From assembly GCA_022385805.1 (NCBI GenBank), contig MU277677.1:310964-374963 (forward strand): 64,000 nucleotides of DNA, read 5' to 3'. Positions 10,556 through 23,927 of this stretch are shown here, piece after piece (position 1 is the stretch's first letter; each line of letters opens with the position of its first letter). The stretch is from Pilatotrama ljubarskyi. Taxonomy: Eukaryota; Basidiomycota; Agaricomycetes; Polyporales; Polyporaceae. The position numbers and the translations under genes are program-made. Under the pieces are notes generated by a model, which saw only the letters and a list, made by a program, of their open reading frames with translations, searched no databases and was not told where the DNA came from.

Positions 10556-13224
10556 ATGCAGCTAATGAATCATCTTCGGACCTCCTGTCTTGTGCTTGCT
10601 CTGTCTTCTCTAGTCTCTTCCGCATCTGCAATATGGCCCTTTCCGCCAAAGCGGTTCAGCGGAAACGCATTGTTGAGTGCCGGTGCTATGGGAGTTGAGG
10701 TGGACGCCGTAGTGGTTGCGTTCGGAGACTTCAACGGAGATCAGTTGTGCGTACCTTTCGATGTGGGCCGCCTTTATGCACTGAGGTTTGCATAGTCTTG
10801 ACCTGGTCGCGCTCGGCTCTGACCACCAGACCTTGTCTGTCTACCTCTGGAATCATGGTGCGTTATCCAGTACCATGCGCTGCGATGCCGTTAACATATC
10901 TCTGCAGAGGACTACGTGTTCCAGAAATCCATGGTCTTCCGACATCCCCAGAGGGTATACAATGTCATCCCGGGAGACTTCACCCAGGACGGCCGGCTGG
11001 ATCTGCTAGTGTATGGCCAGTCTGGCAGATCTAGCGAGGTCTCGATACAGCTATATGTAGCTTCTCCTCTGGGTGGCTTCGGTAATGCCTCATCCCCCAT
11101 CTCGGTGTTGAACATACTGACTGTACGACAGATCTGACGCCAATCACCGCGCCTCCGTCTGTGTCGGCGCAACCGATTCCAGTGGACATCAACGGCGACC
11201 TCAAGATCGACCTGTTTGGTACCACATCCACAGCTCCCTCTTCCTCGCCTTTCAAGGTTTGGCAGAACGTGTGGAACGCCTCTGCTGATCAATCAGATAT
11301 CTACCGCATGTACGTAGGATGGCATACCCCTGTACATTCGGACAGCAATGAATGTAATTCTTCCGCAGAGTGGACCCCAAGTTCAGCGGCACTCAGTGCA
11401 AACTCTCGAACCCGCATAGCAATGCCGCGGTCGACCTCAACGGTGACTGTCTAGCAGGTAGGCGCGCTCTCACCCCGCAGAAAGCTACCTGGCTGAATGC
11501 TGTCAGACTTGTTCTTGGTATGCGATGGTGATACCCCCGGCTCGAAGTACTTCCAGATATGGATCAACAACAAGGACGACGGGTTTGCCCTTGGGCCACA
11601 AGGCCGACTGCCTCCTGGCACGCAGACCATCTCTTTCGCAGATATCGGTACGGCTTCCACGAACGCCCCAGATGTCCTCATCCATCCTCACGCTCCCATG
11701 TTAGACCGCGACGGAACTCTCGACATGCTCTTCGCTACGTGCGCTTCTGTGTCGTCTTCCACAGGAATTGGCTCAACTTGCTCGATCAATATCGCATACA
11801 ACAAGCAGCTCCCGCTGTGCACGTCCTCCACAACGTCGACTGTGCATAATGGCAAGCGTGTCTGTCGACCCCCGGACGACCTCTGCACGGCGGATCCGAA
11901 CTTCCAGTTCGACCTCAGCGATCGCGCCGACAACGATGTAAGCCAATCCGTCCAGCCTGCGCTGCGAATTGCTCACGCCGGATGTCGTAGGCATTTGTCC
12001 GGATACCCCTCTCAGACGTATTCCCGCCGCCCTCCGGGTCATCTACCTCGCCTTCCCTGCTCGTCATGGACACATCCCAAAGCCCGCCAGTACCAATCCC
12101 GATCAGGCTAGGAGACGTCAACCAGGACGGCTTCCCAGATTTGCTCGCCATTGTGGTCACTGGAAGTGGTCCTCACAGAACCCGTACGCCGAATCTGGTC
12201 CTTTCCGTCCCATGTGGGAAGGGCGTGCCGGGCTGCAAAGGCGATGGTAGCGGTAAAAGAGGATGGCAGATCGTCAAGAAGGATGTGGACCCACTTGTCA
12301 ACGTACAAGACGCCCGATCGGCCGCCTTCCTGGACATGGATGAGGATGTGAGTACAGTCTGGGGAACCGACTGATGCACCCCACTCACGCGTGGTCGCAG
12401 GGTACCTTGGATATCATGGTGCAGCGAACTGGCGACCAAGGGCAGGGGAACATACTCTTCGTTCAGAACAACTTCTACTACGACGCGTTCTTCCTAAAAG
12501 CCATCGGTAACTTCCTTCGCTGCAGTGAAGCGAAAGATTACTGATGCACTCATGTACAGTCCTGAACGGTGCATGCGGAAGCGGTACATGTCCCGCTGCA
12601 GATGGGGCCAAGAAGTATCACGTATGTATCTGCAGATTTCCGCTTTTTCACATACTCACTCGCGTTCCAGCCCTATGGTGTTAGCTACTCCGGCGCCACC
12701 TACAAGTACACGGTCCTAGACACATCCGGCAGGCGATCGGCCGCGCAAGGTGAGTCCTGCTCATGCGTGCCTCCTATGCAGTGCACTGAACGCACGCCGC
12801 AGTCGGCCAAATGCCCCAGGCAGCGTACCAATCGCTCCTGACGCCCTATGTCTACTTCGGGCTCGGCCGCACAAACAACTACATCGAGAATCTGTTTGTG
12901 GGGTCCACGAAGCACACAGAGCAGCACTACATCAATATGGAGGGCGTCATTCCGAACTCGAAGGTGGTGATCATCCCGCCAGTAGAGGGCGAGTTGTGGA
13001 AGAGGGAGCTGTATCTGAGACCAGGAGAGTGGATACCATGGGTGACGCTGACGGTCGTCGCGTCACTTATCATCCTTGCCATTATTGTGCTCGTGCTTCA
13101 TCTCAACGAGAAGGTACGTCCAGTCTGCCCCTGCAGGCCGACGTAGACTGACACTAGTCCACAGAGGGAGGACGAGCTCGAGAGGAGAAGAGCATCACAT
13201 CATATCAACTTCGACGCACTATAG
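10556..13224 (+). CDS. FG-GAP / integrin-alpha-like membrane protein (T-cell immunomodulatory protein, ITFG1 type)
   Basis: Twelve exons, every junction canonical and in phase: 10556-10746, 10796-10857, 10908-11081, 11132-11309, 11369-11457, 11507-11937, 11991-12347, 12401-12506, 12560-12621, 12671-12749, 12803-13113, 13165-13224; 699 residues. An N-terminal signal peptide (LVLALSSLVSSASA) is followed by FG-GAP beta-propeller repeats with Ca-binding loops DFNGDQFLD, DINGDLKID, DLNGDCLAD, DVNQDGFPD and DMDEDGTLD. Near the C-terminus is one membrane span (about residues 651-675, LTVVASLIILAIIVLVL), then a short cytoplasmic tail REDELERRRASHHINFDAL. This is the TIP/LINKIN architecture: secretory-pathway or cell-surface, single-pass, propeller outside. 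A role in adhesion or polarity is known for animal homologues; the fungal role is inferred only. It converges on the MBL-fold gene, 117 bases apart. Confidence 0.92.
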
Positions 13225-13341
13225 TACAGACTTGACATTCCGTGTACATCCATCCTTCCCGCCTCTGCTATCTACTGGCACACTACGTCAACTTATCCTA
13301 TAAGCACGCCATCCCCACGACCCCGAGAGACCACACACTGA

Positions 13342-14512
13342 CTAACCATCGATGAGAACCCATCCGTTCTCCGTCTTGTCGACCCTGCCTTCGCCCTCGA
13401 GCTTCTTCAGGTGCAATTCCACGCTGTGCGCGGCGGGTCCCCAGAGCTCACGCGGGTACTTCGCGTAGATGTTCTCCACGAGTGCTTCGGTCGTCCATTC
13501 GCCCTCGGCACCAGCTGGCCGGGGAAGCCGGAGGACGTTGACGATCTGCGCCTCGCGCTCCTCGCGGTGGTGCAGGTACATTGAGACCTTCGCCAGACCT
13601 TCTGGGACAGCAGGGCCGTGCCCGGGGTAGACAAGGTTGTACGTCTGCGCGCCGTCCTCGCCCTTGGCGAAGTCGATCATTTTGCGCAGACTGGCCATGT
13701 ACGTCCCGAGGTCTTCGAATACCGCAGTCCCATGCCCGAGAACAGTGTCGCCCGTGAAGAGTGCGTGGTCGTCTGGGTAGTAAATGCAGAGAGAGTCGGG
13801 TGTATGGCCGGGCGTGTGGAGGATCCGGAGCGAGGATGTCTTTCCTTCCGGACCGGCTACTACGGGCAGCGCGTCGCTGTCGGCGAGGTCGTGTACTGGA
13901 GCTCCAGAGTTGGCGGGAATGAATGTACCGGTCTCAAGTGAGTCGAGGACAGATTGAAGTCGAGCGTCCGGGGTGGGCAGCGGTATCTTGTGAATGCGAG
14001 GCGGCCGGTAGGGCGGGGTGGAGGAGAGGTGCTCGTCGTCCCATAATCTGCGGAGAAGGGCTAGTACGGACGGAAGCCCACAGATGTGATCATGGTGTCT
14101 GTGCGTCAGAACTATGTCGGAGACGTATGGCTGTTTGACGTCGTGATGCACACTCTCGAGGAGAGCCTGCTTGAGATAAGGGATGTACTCGTCCTTCCCC
14201 TCTCCGGTGTCAATGAGGACGTAGGGGTTGCGTTCTCCTACTAGGTACGTGTTGGTCCCTGAAGCATATGCGCGTGTTAGGAGTGTTAAAGAGACCCTTG
14301 TGCGGATGGCACAGACCTTGTAATTGGAACTTGCCAGGATTCTGACCAGCCTTGTTAGTTTCAAGCCAACTAGGCCACAAGCTGTAAGATTACCTGGCCC
14401 AATATGCGGGTAACGGTCTTACTTAGCTGCATTGCCTACATGAGAGATGTCCTTGTTCATTCTGCAGGCGACATACCCTGGTAATGGCCGGCAGGGCCTC
14501 CAAGGCCTCCAT
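13342..14512 (-). CDS. Metallo-beta-lactamase-fold hydrolase, LACTB2-like
   Basis: Four exons on the minus strand: 14512-14477, 14426-14394, 14341-14317 and 14258-13342, with three very short first exons (36, 33 and 25 nt), all canonical and in phase; 336 residues. The metal-binding signature THRHHDH is at about residues 83-89, preceded by GTNTYLVGE and LIDTGEG; further MBL ligands are in HTPGHTPDSLC, FTGDTVLG and YPGHG. A C-terminal winged-helix-like segment (LHLKKLEGEGRVDK) matches LACTB2, whose animal form is a mitochondrial single-strand endoribonuclease. Some fungal relatives act as thioesterases in polyketide pathways, but no polyketide synthase is nearby, so the housekeeping role is preferred. 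The start shares a 149-bp divergent promoter with CWC22. Confidence 0.9.
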
Positions 14513-14661
14513 ACTGCTGCGAGGTGCACCGGAACTTGACAAGATGGACCAGTTGCCTTTCCGGGCCGCCGCACGAGCGAGTCTATGATTACGTAATGGG
14601 AACGCCAGCTTTGCGGTACCGCTTGCTGAGCATGGCGCCAACGACTTGAACACCGACCACG
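14513..14661. promoter_or_regulatory. Shared divergent promoter of the LACTB2-like gene and CWC22
   Basis: Only 149 bases separate the two start codons, so both core promoters must lie here. No TATA box is visible on either strand, in keeping with housekeeping genes. Confidence 0.5.
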
Positions 14662-17475
14662 ATGGCGACTGCTACGACCATGATGCCCACTTCGCCCTCC
14701 GATGGCCTGCAGAAGAGGAAGAGGTACGTCGATGACCTCTAGTAACGTAAAGTAAATGCTCATGCTGGGATAGGTCGCGGTCTCCCGAGGACTCGGAGCA
14801 GCCACCGTCGAGTCGGCGTAGGTCGCTGTCGCCTCCGCCAACCCGCCTCGTTGAGGTTCCCAAGGTCGTCGACGTGGACCCCGCACGCCGCGCGGAGCGT
14901 GAGCGACAGCTGGCTGCCCGCATAGCCGAAAAGGAGCTGGAGAAGTTGGAGAAGGAGAAAGACAAGGATGGGAAGAAGGAGCCGGAGTTCGACGCGCAGG
15001 CAGAGTTTGCCAAGCTCACCAGCACGCGGTCTGGGGGTGTGTATATGCCTCCGGCAAGACTGAGAGCGATGCAGGAGGCGGCCTCGAAAGACAAGGCGAG
15101 TGCGGAGTACCAGAGGCTCTCTTGGGACGCTTTGCGCAAGTCGATCACCGGTATTGTCAACCGAGTCAACGTCGCAAACATCAAGAACGTCGTTCCAGAG
15201 TTGTTCCAGGAGAATCTCATCCGTGGTCGCGGCCTGTTCGCTCGTAGCGTCATGAAAGCCCAGGCTTCCAGTTTGCCGTTCACGCCGGTCTTTGCCGCGC
15301 TGGTGGCAATCATCAACACCAAACTGCCTCAGGTCGGAGAGCTGGTCCTCATCAGGCTGATCAGTCAGTTCCGGCGCGCCTTCAAGCGCAATGACAAGGT
15401 CCGTAACGTGTTCCATCTCGCTCAGTATGTCGTACTCATGTATATTATAGATTGTCTGCCACTCTACCACCACGTTCATTGCGCATCTCGTCAACCAAGG
15501 CGTCGCTCACGAGATCATTGCCCTTCAAATTCTTGTCCTCTTGCTCGAGCGCCCTACCGACGATTCCATCGAGATCGCTGTCGGTTTCATGCGAGAAGTC
15601 GGCGCGTTCTTGGCCGAAAACTCACCAAAAGCGAACGCGACTGTGTTCGAGCGCTTCCGTGCTGTCCTCAACGAGGGCTCCATCAGCCACCGTGTGCAGT
15701 ACATGATCGAAGTGCTCATGCAGGTCCGTAAGGACAAGTACAAGGATAATCCGATCATCCCGGAGGGCTTGGACCTTGTCGAGGAGGACGAGCAGATCAC
15801 CCACCAGATCCAGCTCGAGGAAGAGTTGCAGGTACAGGAGGGGCTGAGTAAGTGATCGTCGTGGCTACGGGGGCGAGCCGTTGCTAATGATGTATATAGA
15901 CATCTTCAAGTTTGACCCTAATTTCCTGGAAAATGAGGAGCGCTACAAGCAGATCAAGGCGGAGATCCTAGGCGAAGGTTCCTCGGACGAGGATGAGTCA
16001 GGATCTGAAGAGGAATCCGAAGAGGACGAGGAAGACGAGGAAGGTTCGTCTTGTTCATCTTACCGCGGGAGCGCCCAGTTGCTGATGTCCCTGGATAGCG
16101 GTCGCGGAGAAAGAAGGCATCGAGGACAGGACGCAAACCAACCTGATCAACCTGCGTCGAGTTATCTACTTGACCATCATGAACGCCTTGAACTACGAGG
16201 AAGCGGTACATAAACTCCTCAAGGTCCAGATCAAGGAAGGTCAAGAGGTATGTCTAGATCCCTGTAAGCTCCATATGACATTACTGAACGTACTCGCAGA
16301 TCGAGCTTTGCAAGATGATCATCGAGTGTTGCTCACAGGAGCGGTCCTACTCGACCTTCTATGGCTTGATCGGGGAGCGTTTCTGCCGGCTCAACCGCGT
16401 CTGGTTCGATTGCTTTGAGCAGGCGTTCCGCGACTACTACGAGACGATCCACCGATACGAGACGAACAGGCTGCGGAATATCGCGCGCTTCTTCGGCCAC
16501 CTACTCGCCACTGATGCTATCTCATGGAACGTCCTCGACTGCATCAAGCTGACGGAGGAGGACACGACTTCCAGCTCGCGTATCTTCATTAAGATCCTCT
16601 TCAACGAGATCACGGAGAGCATGGGTCTGAAGACTGTCGCGGAACGCTTCAAGGACCCTGAAGTGAGGGCGTCATGTCGTGGCATGTACCCGCTCGACAA
16701 CCCGAAGGACACCCGGTTCGCTATCAACTACTTCACTTCCATCGGATTGGGTATTATAACCGAGGAGATGCGTGAACATCTGAAGGTATGTGCAAGACTC
16801 TGTTGTCGTAATGCCACGGGACTGACAAACCGTCTGCAGAACGCACCTCGGATCATCATGGAACAACGGCGCGCCATGCTCGAAGCCGAGTCGTCGTCGT
16901 CAGACACGGACTCGTCCGACTCTGATTCAGACTCTGACGACTCCGACGACTCCAGCTCAGAGTCGGACTCGTCATCGGCGTCGGACGACTCCGACGACTC
17001 CCGCCGGTCGCCCCGTCGTCGGCGCTCACCGTCACCCCGACGAAAGGACAGCAGGCGGGACCGCAGTGTCTCCCGGACGCCTCCACGCCGTGATAGACGG
17101 GACTCGCCCTCTCCTCCCCCGCGGTACCGAGAACGGTCGAGGGAACGCGAACGCGAACGATACACATCTCGCAAGGACTCCCCGCCGCCTCGTCGCCGTG
17201 ACTCTCCGCGCCGCCGCGACGTCTCACTTGATCGTCGCGACCGCGATCGCGACTATGGCAGGGAGCGTGATCGTCCTCGTGCCCGCTCTCCCCCTCCGTC
17301 CCCATCACCCCCGCCTCGTTCACGCCGTGACCGTCGGTCCCGTTCTCGCTCGTACTCCCCTCCTCGCCGAGACAAGAATTACCGGCGCGACGACTCGCGC
17401 GAGAGGGACTACGATAAGCCTAGGGACGATCGCAGGCGGCGTTCAGTGTCTAAGGACAGGTATGGCAGGCGATGA
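14662..17475 (+). CDS. CWC22: Pre-mRNA-splicing factor CWC22
   Basis: Seven exons, all canonical and in phase: 14662-14723, 14774-15398, 15451-15847, 15900-16043, 16099-16247, 16300-16785, 16840-17475; 832 residues. CWC22 is a spliceosomal protein needed for the catalytic steps and, in animals, for depositing the exon junction complex through eIF4A3. Domains seen: charged N-terminus, MIF4G-type repeat domain (about residues 135-330; [16 protein letters not shown], then FIAHLVNQ), an acidic linker ([17 protein letters not shown]), an MA3 domain (about 420-540; [23 protein letters not shown], then [12 protein letters not shown]) and a long SR/RS tail after residue 620. The first exon encodes a short [15 protein letters not shown] leader spliced into [10 protein letters not shown]. 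The gene is intact. Confidence 0.95.
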
Positions 17476-17718
17476 TCATAACTTCTTGTCGTATGTAAGG
17501 GGGGCTGAATGGAAGGTCTCCTTATGCTTGCCTTTATTGCGTTGTATTGTATGATCATCTGTTCGAGATATGTGATGTATGCTTTCCGCGGATCGCCAAG
17601 TCTTGTGTGAACGTGGAGTTCTCTTTGAGTTCGGTGTGCTATGACAGCATTCCGCTCCCTGCAACATCTGGCAATAGACTCTTCATCTCTTTCATCGTCC
17701 ACACTGCCTAATACCTCA

Positions 17719-19532
17719 ATGTCGTCAACAGGGACGCATCCTGAAGCATTCGTGCTGCTTCACATACCCCAGGTCACGCTCGCGACGGCGAACGGAAGCG
17801 AGACAGGAACGCTTGCGCTCGAGTGCGTCACTCTCGCGCCTGACAGCGACAACAAGACTGCCCCGCTCGCCGCATCGCTCTCCACCGAGGACCGCTCTCT
17901 CTACCTCGTCCTCCGCCTCAACACACTCGAACTCCCGCTTGACCCCGCATACCCGATCTCTGTTCAAGTCGGTCCTGATGGAGCGCGCACGTACACCTTC
18001 CAGTCCGCGGACTCCCAGCCGGATCAGCCACCGTTGTTCATTCGCCTAACGGTACCCATCCCATCGAGGCCAGATGCGCACCGTGCGGAGACCATCGAGG
18101 CGTTCGACCACATACTCGCGCAGTATGCAGAGGTCCAAGGCCTTCCGCAGAGCCCCGTCTCTGCTTCAAGCTCCCATGGCTCGAAGGATGCACAGTCGCC
18201 GACTGAGGGGCAACCGCAGGAGGACTTGCGAGGGAAGCTCGTGCTGATGGATGAGGAAAGCGGAGAGGTTGTCGGCGAGCTCCCGAACCGCGTACACATT
18301 ACCGAAGATCCTGCGCTCGCAAAGGCGGAGAAGGGCAAGGACGGCGAGCCCGCACCCGTGCTGCTCGAGCTCCCGCCGGATGTGTACGACGCATATACCG
18401 GGCAGGGAACAAGCGTCGTTCCATACCATGAACAGGAGTCTGATCTGAATGAGGCGAAGGAGATCTTCGTGAGGGCTATACCCCCGGAAGACCAGGACTG
18501 GATCACGAAGTCCGCTACGTTCATCAGGTACGTCCCGCTTGTAGACGGTGGTATCTGGCGACAGTCTGACCAGCGAATCGATGCAGCCAAGCCATCTCAT
18601 CGTCCACATCCATGCTCTTGAGCGGTCTCACAAACGCTGCGAACTACTACATCCATCATTCCGCTCCGTCCCCTCATGCATCTGGGTCCCAAACGCCAGC
18701 CACCTCAAAGAATGGCACTACGCCCCCGCCTCCGCCTCCGCGCGCACTACTCTTGCTCTCCCACCCGCGCACGCACACTACGCTATCACACGCGTACGCT
18801 ATCAGTGGCCAGGCCGTTAAGGTCAGCCAGAAGACCATCGGCATCGTGGAGAAGATGATTCGGCGTGCTGTCAGTAGCCAACAGAAGTCCAACGCAGGCA
18901 CCTCAAGGCCACCCCCGCCTCCGCCACCTATGGCATCGTCTGCCTCCGCACCGGCTGCACCCAGTGCGCCCGGTGCGGCTGCGTCCTCGACCTCCCTGAC
19001 GGTCCCGCCGCCGCCATATGCCGGTCCATCAGCAGCTCCAGCTGATGGCAAGCCCCCCTTGCCGCCGCGACGGGGAGTCCCGCCACCCCTCCCGCCGCGT
19101 TCCCGGAGCAAGTCCCCGATCCCGTCGGGAGAGAAGTCCACATCTGCTCCGTCTCCCGCACCGTCCGCGCCTGCTGGTCCCTTTACGGGCCAGCCGAAGC
19201 CACTCAAGAAGCATGAGAAGCTACTGCTGTCTGCGAACCTCGTCCTGGCGACCGTGGACGACTCGGTCAAGCGCGTCTTCGACGTCGGGAGCGAGCAGCT
19301 GACGGCGGTCATGAGCCACAAGTACGGCCCCGACGCGGGGAAGTCGACGCACCTTGCGACGCACACCGCAAGGAACGTGACTTTGGTGTATATCGATATG
19401 CAAGGGTTGGCGAGGCGTGCGCTGATCAAGAAGGCGGGGAAGGAGTTCATCAAGGCGAGAGTCGGCGGAAGGAAGCAACAGGCACAAATGGACGGGATCG
19501 TGGTGGATAAGCAAACGCAAGATCAGAAGTGA
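17719..19532 (+). CDS. Spartin-like protein with senescence domain
   Basis: Two exons, 17719-18527 and 18587-19532, joined through GTACGT...GCAG; 584 residues. The start is the ATG giving MSSTGTHPEAFVLL, the usual beginning of these proteins; an in-frame ATG at 17641 would add 26 residues. The N-terminal half is a beta-rich region (FVLLHIPQVTL). The C-terminal half is a senescence/spartin domain: ATFISQAISSSTSMLLSGL and ANYYIHHS, then QAVKVSQKTIGIVEKMI, a long proline/serine/alanine-rich insertion (about residues 380-480), and LLLSANLVLATVDDSV, FDVGSEQLTAVMSHKYG, THTARNVTLVYIDMQG. Animal spartin acts on lipid droplets, moving or degrading lipid; plant relatives are senescence- and dehydration-associated. 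Lipid-droplet association is an inference. The poly-proline runs make the insertion look disordered. Confidence 0.87.
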
Positions 19533-19901
19533 AGGTTTTGGATAGCATACAGTAGGAATGTGGAACTCCCCGATGTACAACAGCTGCAGTTCTTCTGCAG
19601 GAGGGTCCTTGGAATATACACGGCAATGTCGCCCAGCCAGATCACCGTAGCAGAAGGCGACCACCGCACATTGGTAAATCTGTCTTCTACCTCCTGATGC
19701 AGTGAAAATTGATCCTACCGTTTCTGACCGAAAGGAACGAGTGGACGGGAGGGGTGGAGAAAAGTCGAAGCCCTGAACCACAACACCTGCCATATCCAGG
19801 CAAGCCTCCTACCGCCATGATCTGCACGAGTGCCGCGAGGCTCTCTCTTGGACAGAGACCCTCTGCATGAGTACTCACTGAGCAACAACCGATTTACCGG
19901 C

Positions 19902-21050
19902 ATGGATGCGAACTATGGAATGATACCAGACCCCGACTTGCCACCCGTAATCCACCCAGTCCCGGTGCCCACCATCAAGTCCTCCGACTCCTCCCTCTTC
20001 TACGCGCTCGCCTCCGCGCCTCCCCCGCGCCCCCCGCGCCCGCCAAAGCGCGTGCGCACCTCCCCGCCGCCGTTCTACAACCCGTACCCGTACCCGCCGC
20101 AATGGCGGCTGATGCGCAAGGCGGACCTGCGCGAGATTTGGTTCTGGCACCACCGCCAGGACGAGTGGCGCACGGACGTCGAGGGATGGACGCTCCGGCA
20201 CATGAAGAACCGCGTGTTCGAGTTCGCGACGATGCGCATCAAGCAGAGGCAGGCGGCCGCAAAGAAGGAGTGGGAGGACGAGCAGCTCGCGCGGCCGCCC
20301 CCGCCGACGCCGGGTAAGGTGGATGCGGGGTTGTGTATTGAGTTCGCGACGGTGGACGGGAGGAAAGGCGTCCCGGTCAAGATGCTGCTGTTGAGTCGCA
20401 AGGCGGTCGAGCGCGGGATCCGAGATTCAAAGGGCCGCTGCTTCGAGGACTGGCACAGAGAGACCGAATGGGTCCGCATCAAGGTAGGCCGTGCATCGAC
20501 CCTGTCACCAGCATGCGCTCAAAGTGCCTTTCGACCCAGTGGCCGGCGTACCCAGACCATCAACCAGCCCGCTCGATCCTTGTCAGTCAGCGCAAGAGCA
20601 CGACATACCGCAAGCGGAGGCCTGTAACGCGCCTTGAGCTCGCCATATCCCTCGCAGGCGTAATCACCCAGTTCTACTCGGTACGTCCTGTCTACTGTGA
20701 CCGGTCGCAGCAGGCTGAGATGGAGGTCTCGCGCGAATGTGCAGGAAGTCATCGGCCTGGAGCCTGCTCCCGGCTTTGCCCATCTCGCGCTCGGACCGGG
20801 AGAGGGTCGGATCTCTCTCTATGGCCTCCGCATGATCGACATCCGCGCTGCGTCCGACGGGGTCTTCGACATGACGCTCGAGGTGGACAGCGACGACGAG
20901 AAAGAACAGGGCTCCTCAAGCGAGCAGGTGTCGACGGCTGATCTCGATAAGCTCTTGCCTATGAACCAGAACGAGAGAGCATCCACGGAGCAGCCTGAAC
21001 CTGTGGCGGGCCCTTCCACCTCCTCCGCCGGTCCTAGTACTGGTACCTAG
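19902..21050 (+). CDS. Proline-rich fungal protein, gene model unresolved
   Basis: The clear part is an exon from ATG at 19902 to 20483, encoding a proline-rich N-terminus (PPPRPPRPPKRVR) and a conserved block (WFWHHRQDEWRTDVEGWTL, RIKQRQAAAKKEWEDEQ). A second coding-looking block in another frame, 20525-20680, reads QWPAYPDHQPARSI and PVTRLELAISLAGVITQF, and the last exon, 20711-21050, reads GLEPAPGFAHLALG and ends in an acidic tail. The 20525-20680 block ends in phase 0 at a GTACGT donor, but the last exon needs phase 2, so the three blocks do not join. The only unbroken alternative reads exon 1 through to a GTCAGT donor at 20582 and splices to 20711 (339 codons after joining), skipping the conserved middle. 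A one-base error or real frameshift may be present. No function is recognised. Confidence 0.5.
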
Positions 21051-21644
21051 GCTCAACCATTTTCTCTCGGTCTCAGTACTGGATTGCGCTTGGACGGTTC
21101 GGATTTAACGGATCTTGTACACTGTATATGTGAGTTCTGCGATTCGTGCATATTCATGCAAGCGAGTCTTACTCAGGTTTACACCAGTGCATCGGTTCCT
21201 CTTCCTCGGTCCCCGTACGTCCGTGCAAATATCAGCCTATCATCTATTATACCCCCCTTCTTCCGTGTACAAGACCTTTTCAGAGATACATGGGTCAAGC
21301 TGTCGATCACCCACTCATAACGCCAGTCGATATGAAAGAAAGTGTTCCCGCGCTCTATTCAGGCAGATCCGATGTGTACAGTACGAACGCAACGACACCG
21401 AGAAGCGTACACCATCCGCGACCGCACAAGTCCCGCACTGCCGGGAGCGCGCACAGACACGAGTTAGAACAAGACAGAGAGAATGAAAAGAGTAGCGCAA
21501 ACAGAGAGAAAATCATTACAACACAGGCACATATATAAACGTATGCACGTATAGAGCGCAGCCTCCTACCAGCCGCCCCATCCCCATCCCACCAACCAGA
21601 CACGACGTACCAGACCCGGACCCGGACCGAGGGCCAAGACGCGT
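21051..21644. other. Intergenic between convergent genes
   Basis: About 590 bases with the 3' regions of the proline-rich gene (plus) and Rab11 (minus). No coding features seen. Confidence 0.45.
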
Positions 21645-22753
<1,109 letters not shown>

Positions 22754-23432
22754 GTCGAATGGTTATGTTACGAAGGTCGTGAAAAGCGTTTGCGAGAGGA
22801 AAAAGGGGGAGAACGAGCAGACTGGCGGTGGTTGGTATGAAGGCGGCGTGGCGGGGGAGCGAGCGGTCGTGTAGCTGGCGGAGTTCGAAAACGGTTCTAG
22901 CGGTTCCCGAACACAACAACTTCAAGTCCTCTCCATTCCTCTGTCCTTTAGTCTGCTCTGCTACGTTAGCTATCGTCTGCTGTTCCATCATGCGTTGACT
23001 GATCTGCAGAGACGTCGCACTGGCTTGAAGCGTACTCCGCAGGACGGCGCTGTGTCCTGCACTGGCCCGACGAGATGGCACTCGTCGAGCTGCGGCTTTG
23101 ATCATCCCTGGAGGCTTGACGGCTGATGCATGTCCCAATGTCCATCACCTCCTGATCTCTCTGGTCACGGCTTTCGTTGCGTGTAAGGCACCTGTTATCC
23201 GCAGAGGGATTCTCAAGACATGTCTGACGTCGCGAACGGAGTACCGCTTGCGCCCACAAGCATGTCTTTGGAACGGCTTTCTCGGACCGCAGGAACTTTC
23301 GACATGGTCACACAACCTCGACCGGTTGTCGGTATATAAGGCCGCAATAAAGAGCACGAAGTGGACGTCTGTACGCGTAGACGATATCCTGTACTCGTAA
23401 GTTATCAGCTTGCCGTCGTCTTAAACTGCACG
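22754..23432. promoter_or_regulatory. Divergent promoter region of Rab11 and the mutarotase-like gene
   Basis: About 680 bases between the two starts. A TATATAAG box at 23333-23340, 93 bases before the plus-strand ATG, probably serves the mutarotase-like gene. Nothing comparable is seen on the Rab11 side. Confidence 0.5.
23333..23340 (+). promoter_or_regulatory. TATA box of the mutarotase-like gene
   Basis: TATATAAG on the plus strand, 93 bases before the ATG at 23433, a normal distance for a fungal core promoter. Confidence 0.55.
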
Positions 23433-23927
23433 ATGTCCATCCCGCACACGAAACGCGTTTGCCAAATCATCAAGGTGCGCACCAATCCACCGCCTTCTCC
23501 TCCCCATCCGTCTAAAGCCGCCCTACCCATCCTATACACAGCTCAAACCTGAAGCCGAAGCGGAGTACAAAGCCATCCACGCCAACGTCTGGCCGGGCGT
23601 GCTCGCCGCTCTCGAGCGGCACCACATCGCCGACTACTCCATCCACTATTACCCGCCGCTCCGCCTGCTCATCGCGCACTTCAAGTACACCGGCGCCGAC
23701 TACGACGCGGACATGCGCGGGATCGCCGCCGATCCCGAGACGCAACGCTGGTGGAAGCTCACGGACGGCATGCAGGAGAGTCTCGTCGAGGGCGCAACGG
23801 GCAGCGGGGGCGACGTCCCGTGGTGGCAGGTACGTATGTTTGCTGAGAGTAGCGGTGCTGTTCATGCATGCGCGGCTGCACGTAGGAACTAGAAGAGGTA
23901 TTCCGCTTTGAGGGGACCCCTGCGTAA
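23433..23927 (+). CDS. L-rhamnose mutarotase-like protein (DUF718)
   Basis: Three exons, 23433-23474, 23542-23829 and 23886-23927, with canonical introns and phase 0 junctions; 123 residues. The family interconverts alpha and beta anomers of L-rhamnose through a dimeric ferredoxin-like fold. Seen: RVCQIIKLKPEAEAEYKAIH at the start, HANVWPGVLAAL, a YSIHYYPPLRLLIAHFKY strand pair, and TQRWWKLTDGMQESL near the end, matching the HxxxWP...N/H-Y-SI...L-x-G/A-x-F...WW...M pattern. It is slightly longer than the bacterial enzyme (about 104 residues). Whether rhamnose is the real substrate in this fungus is an inference. Confidence 0.88.
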
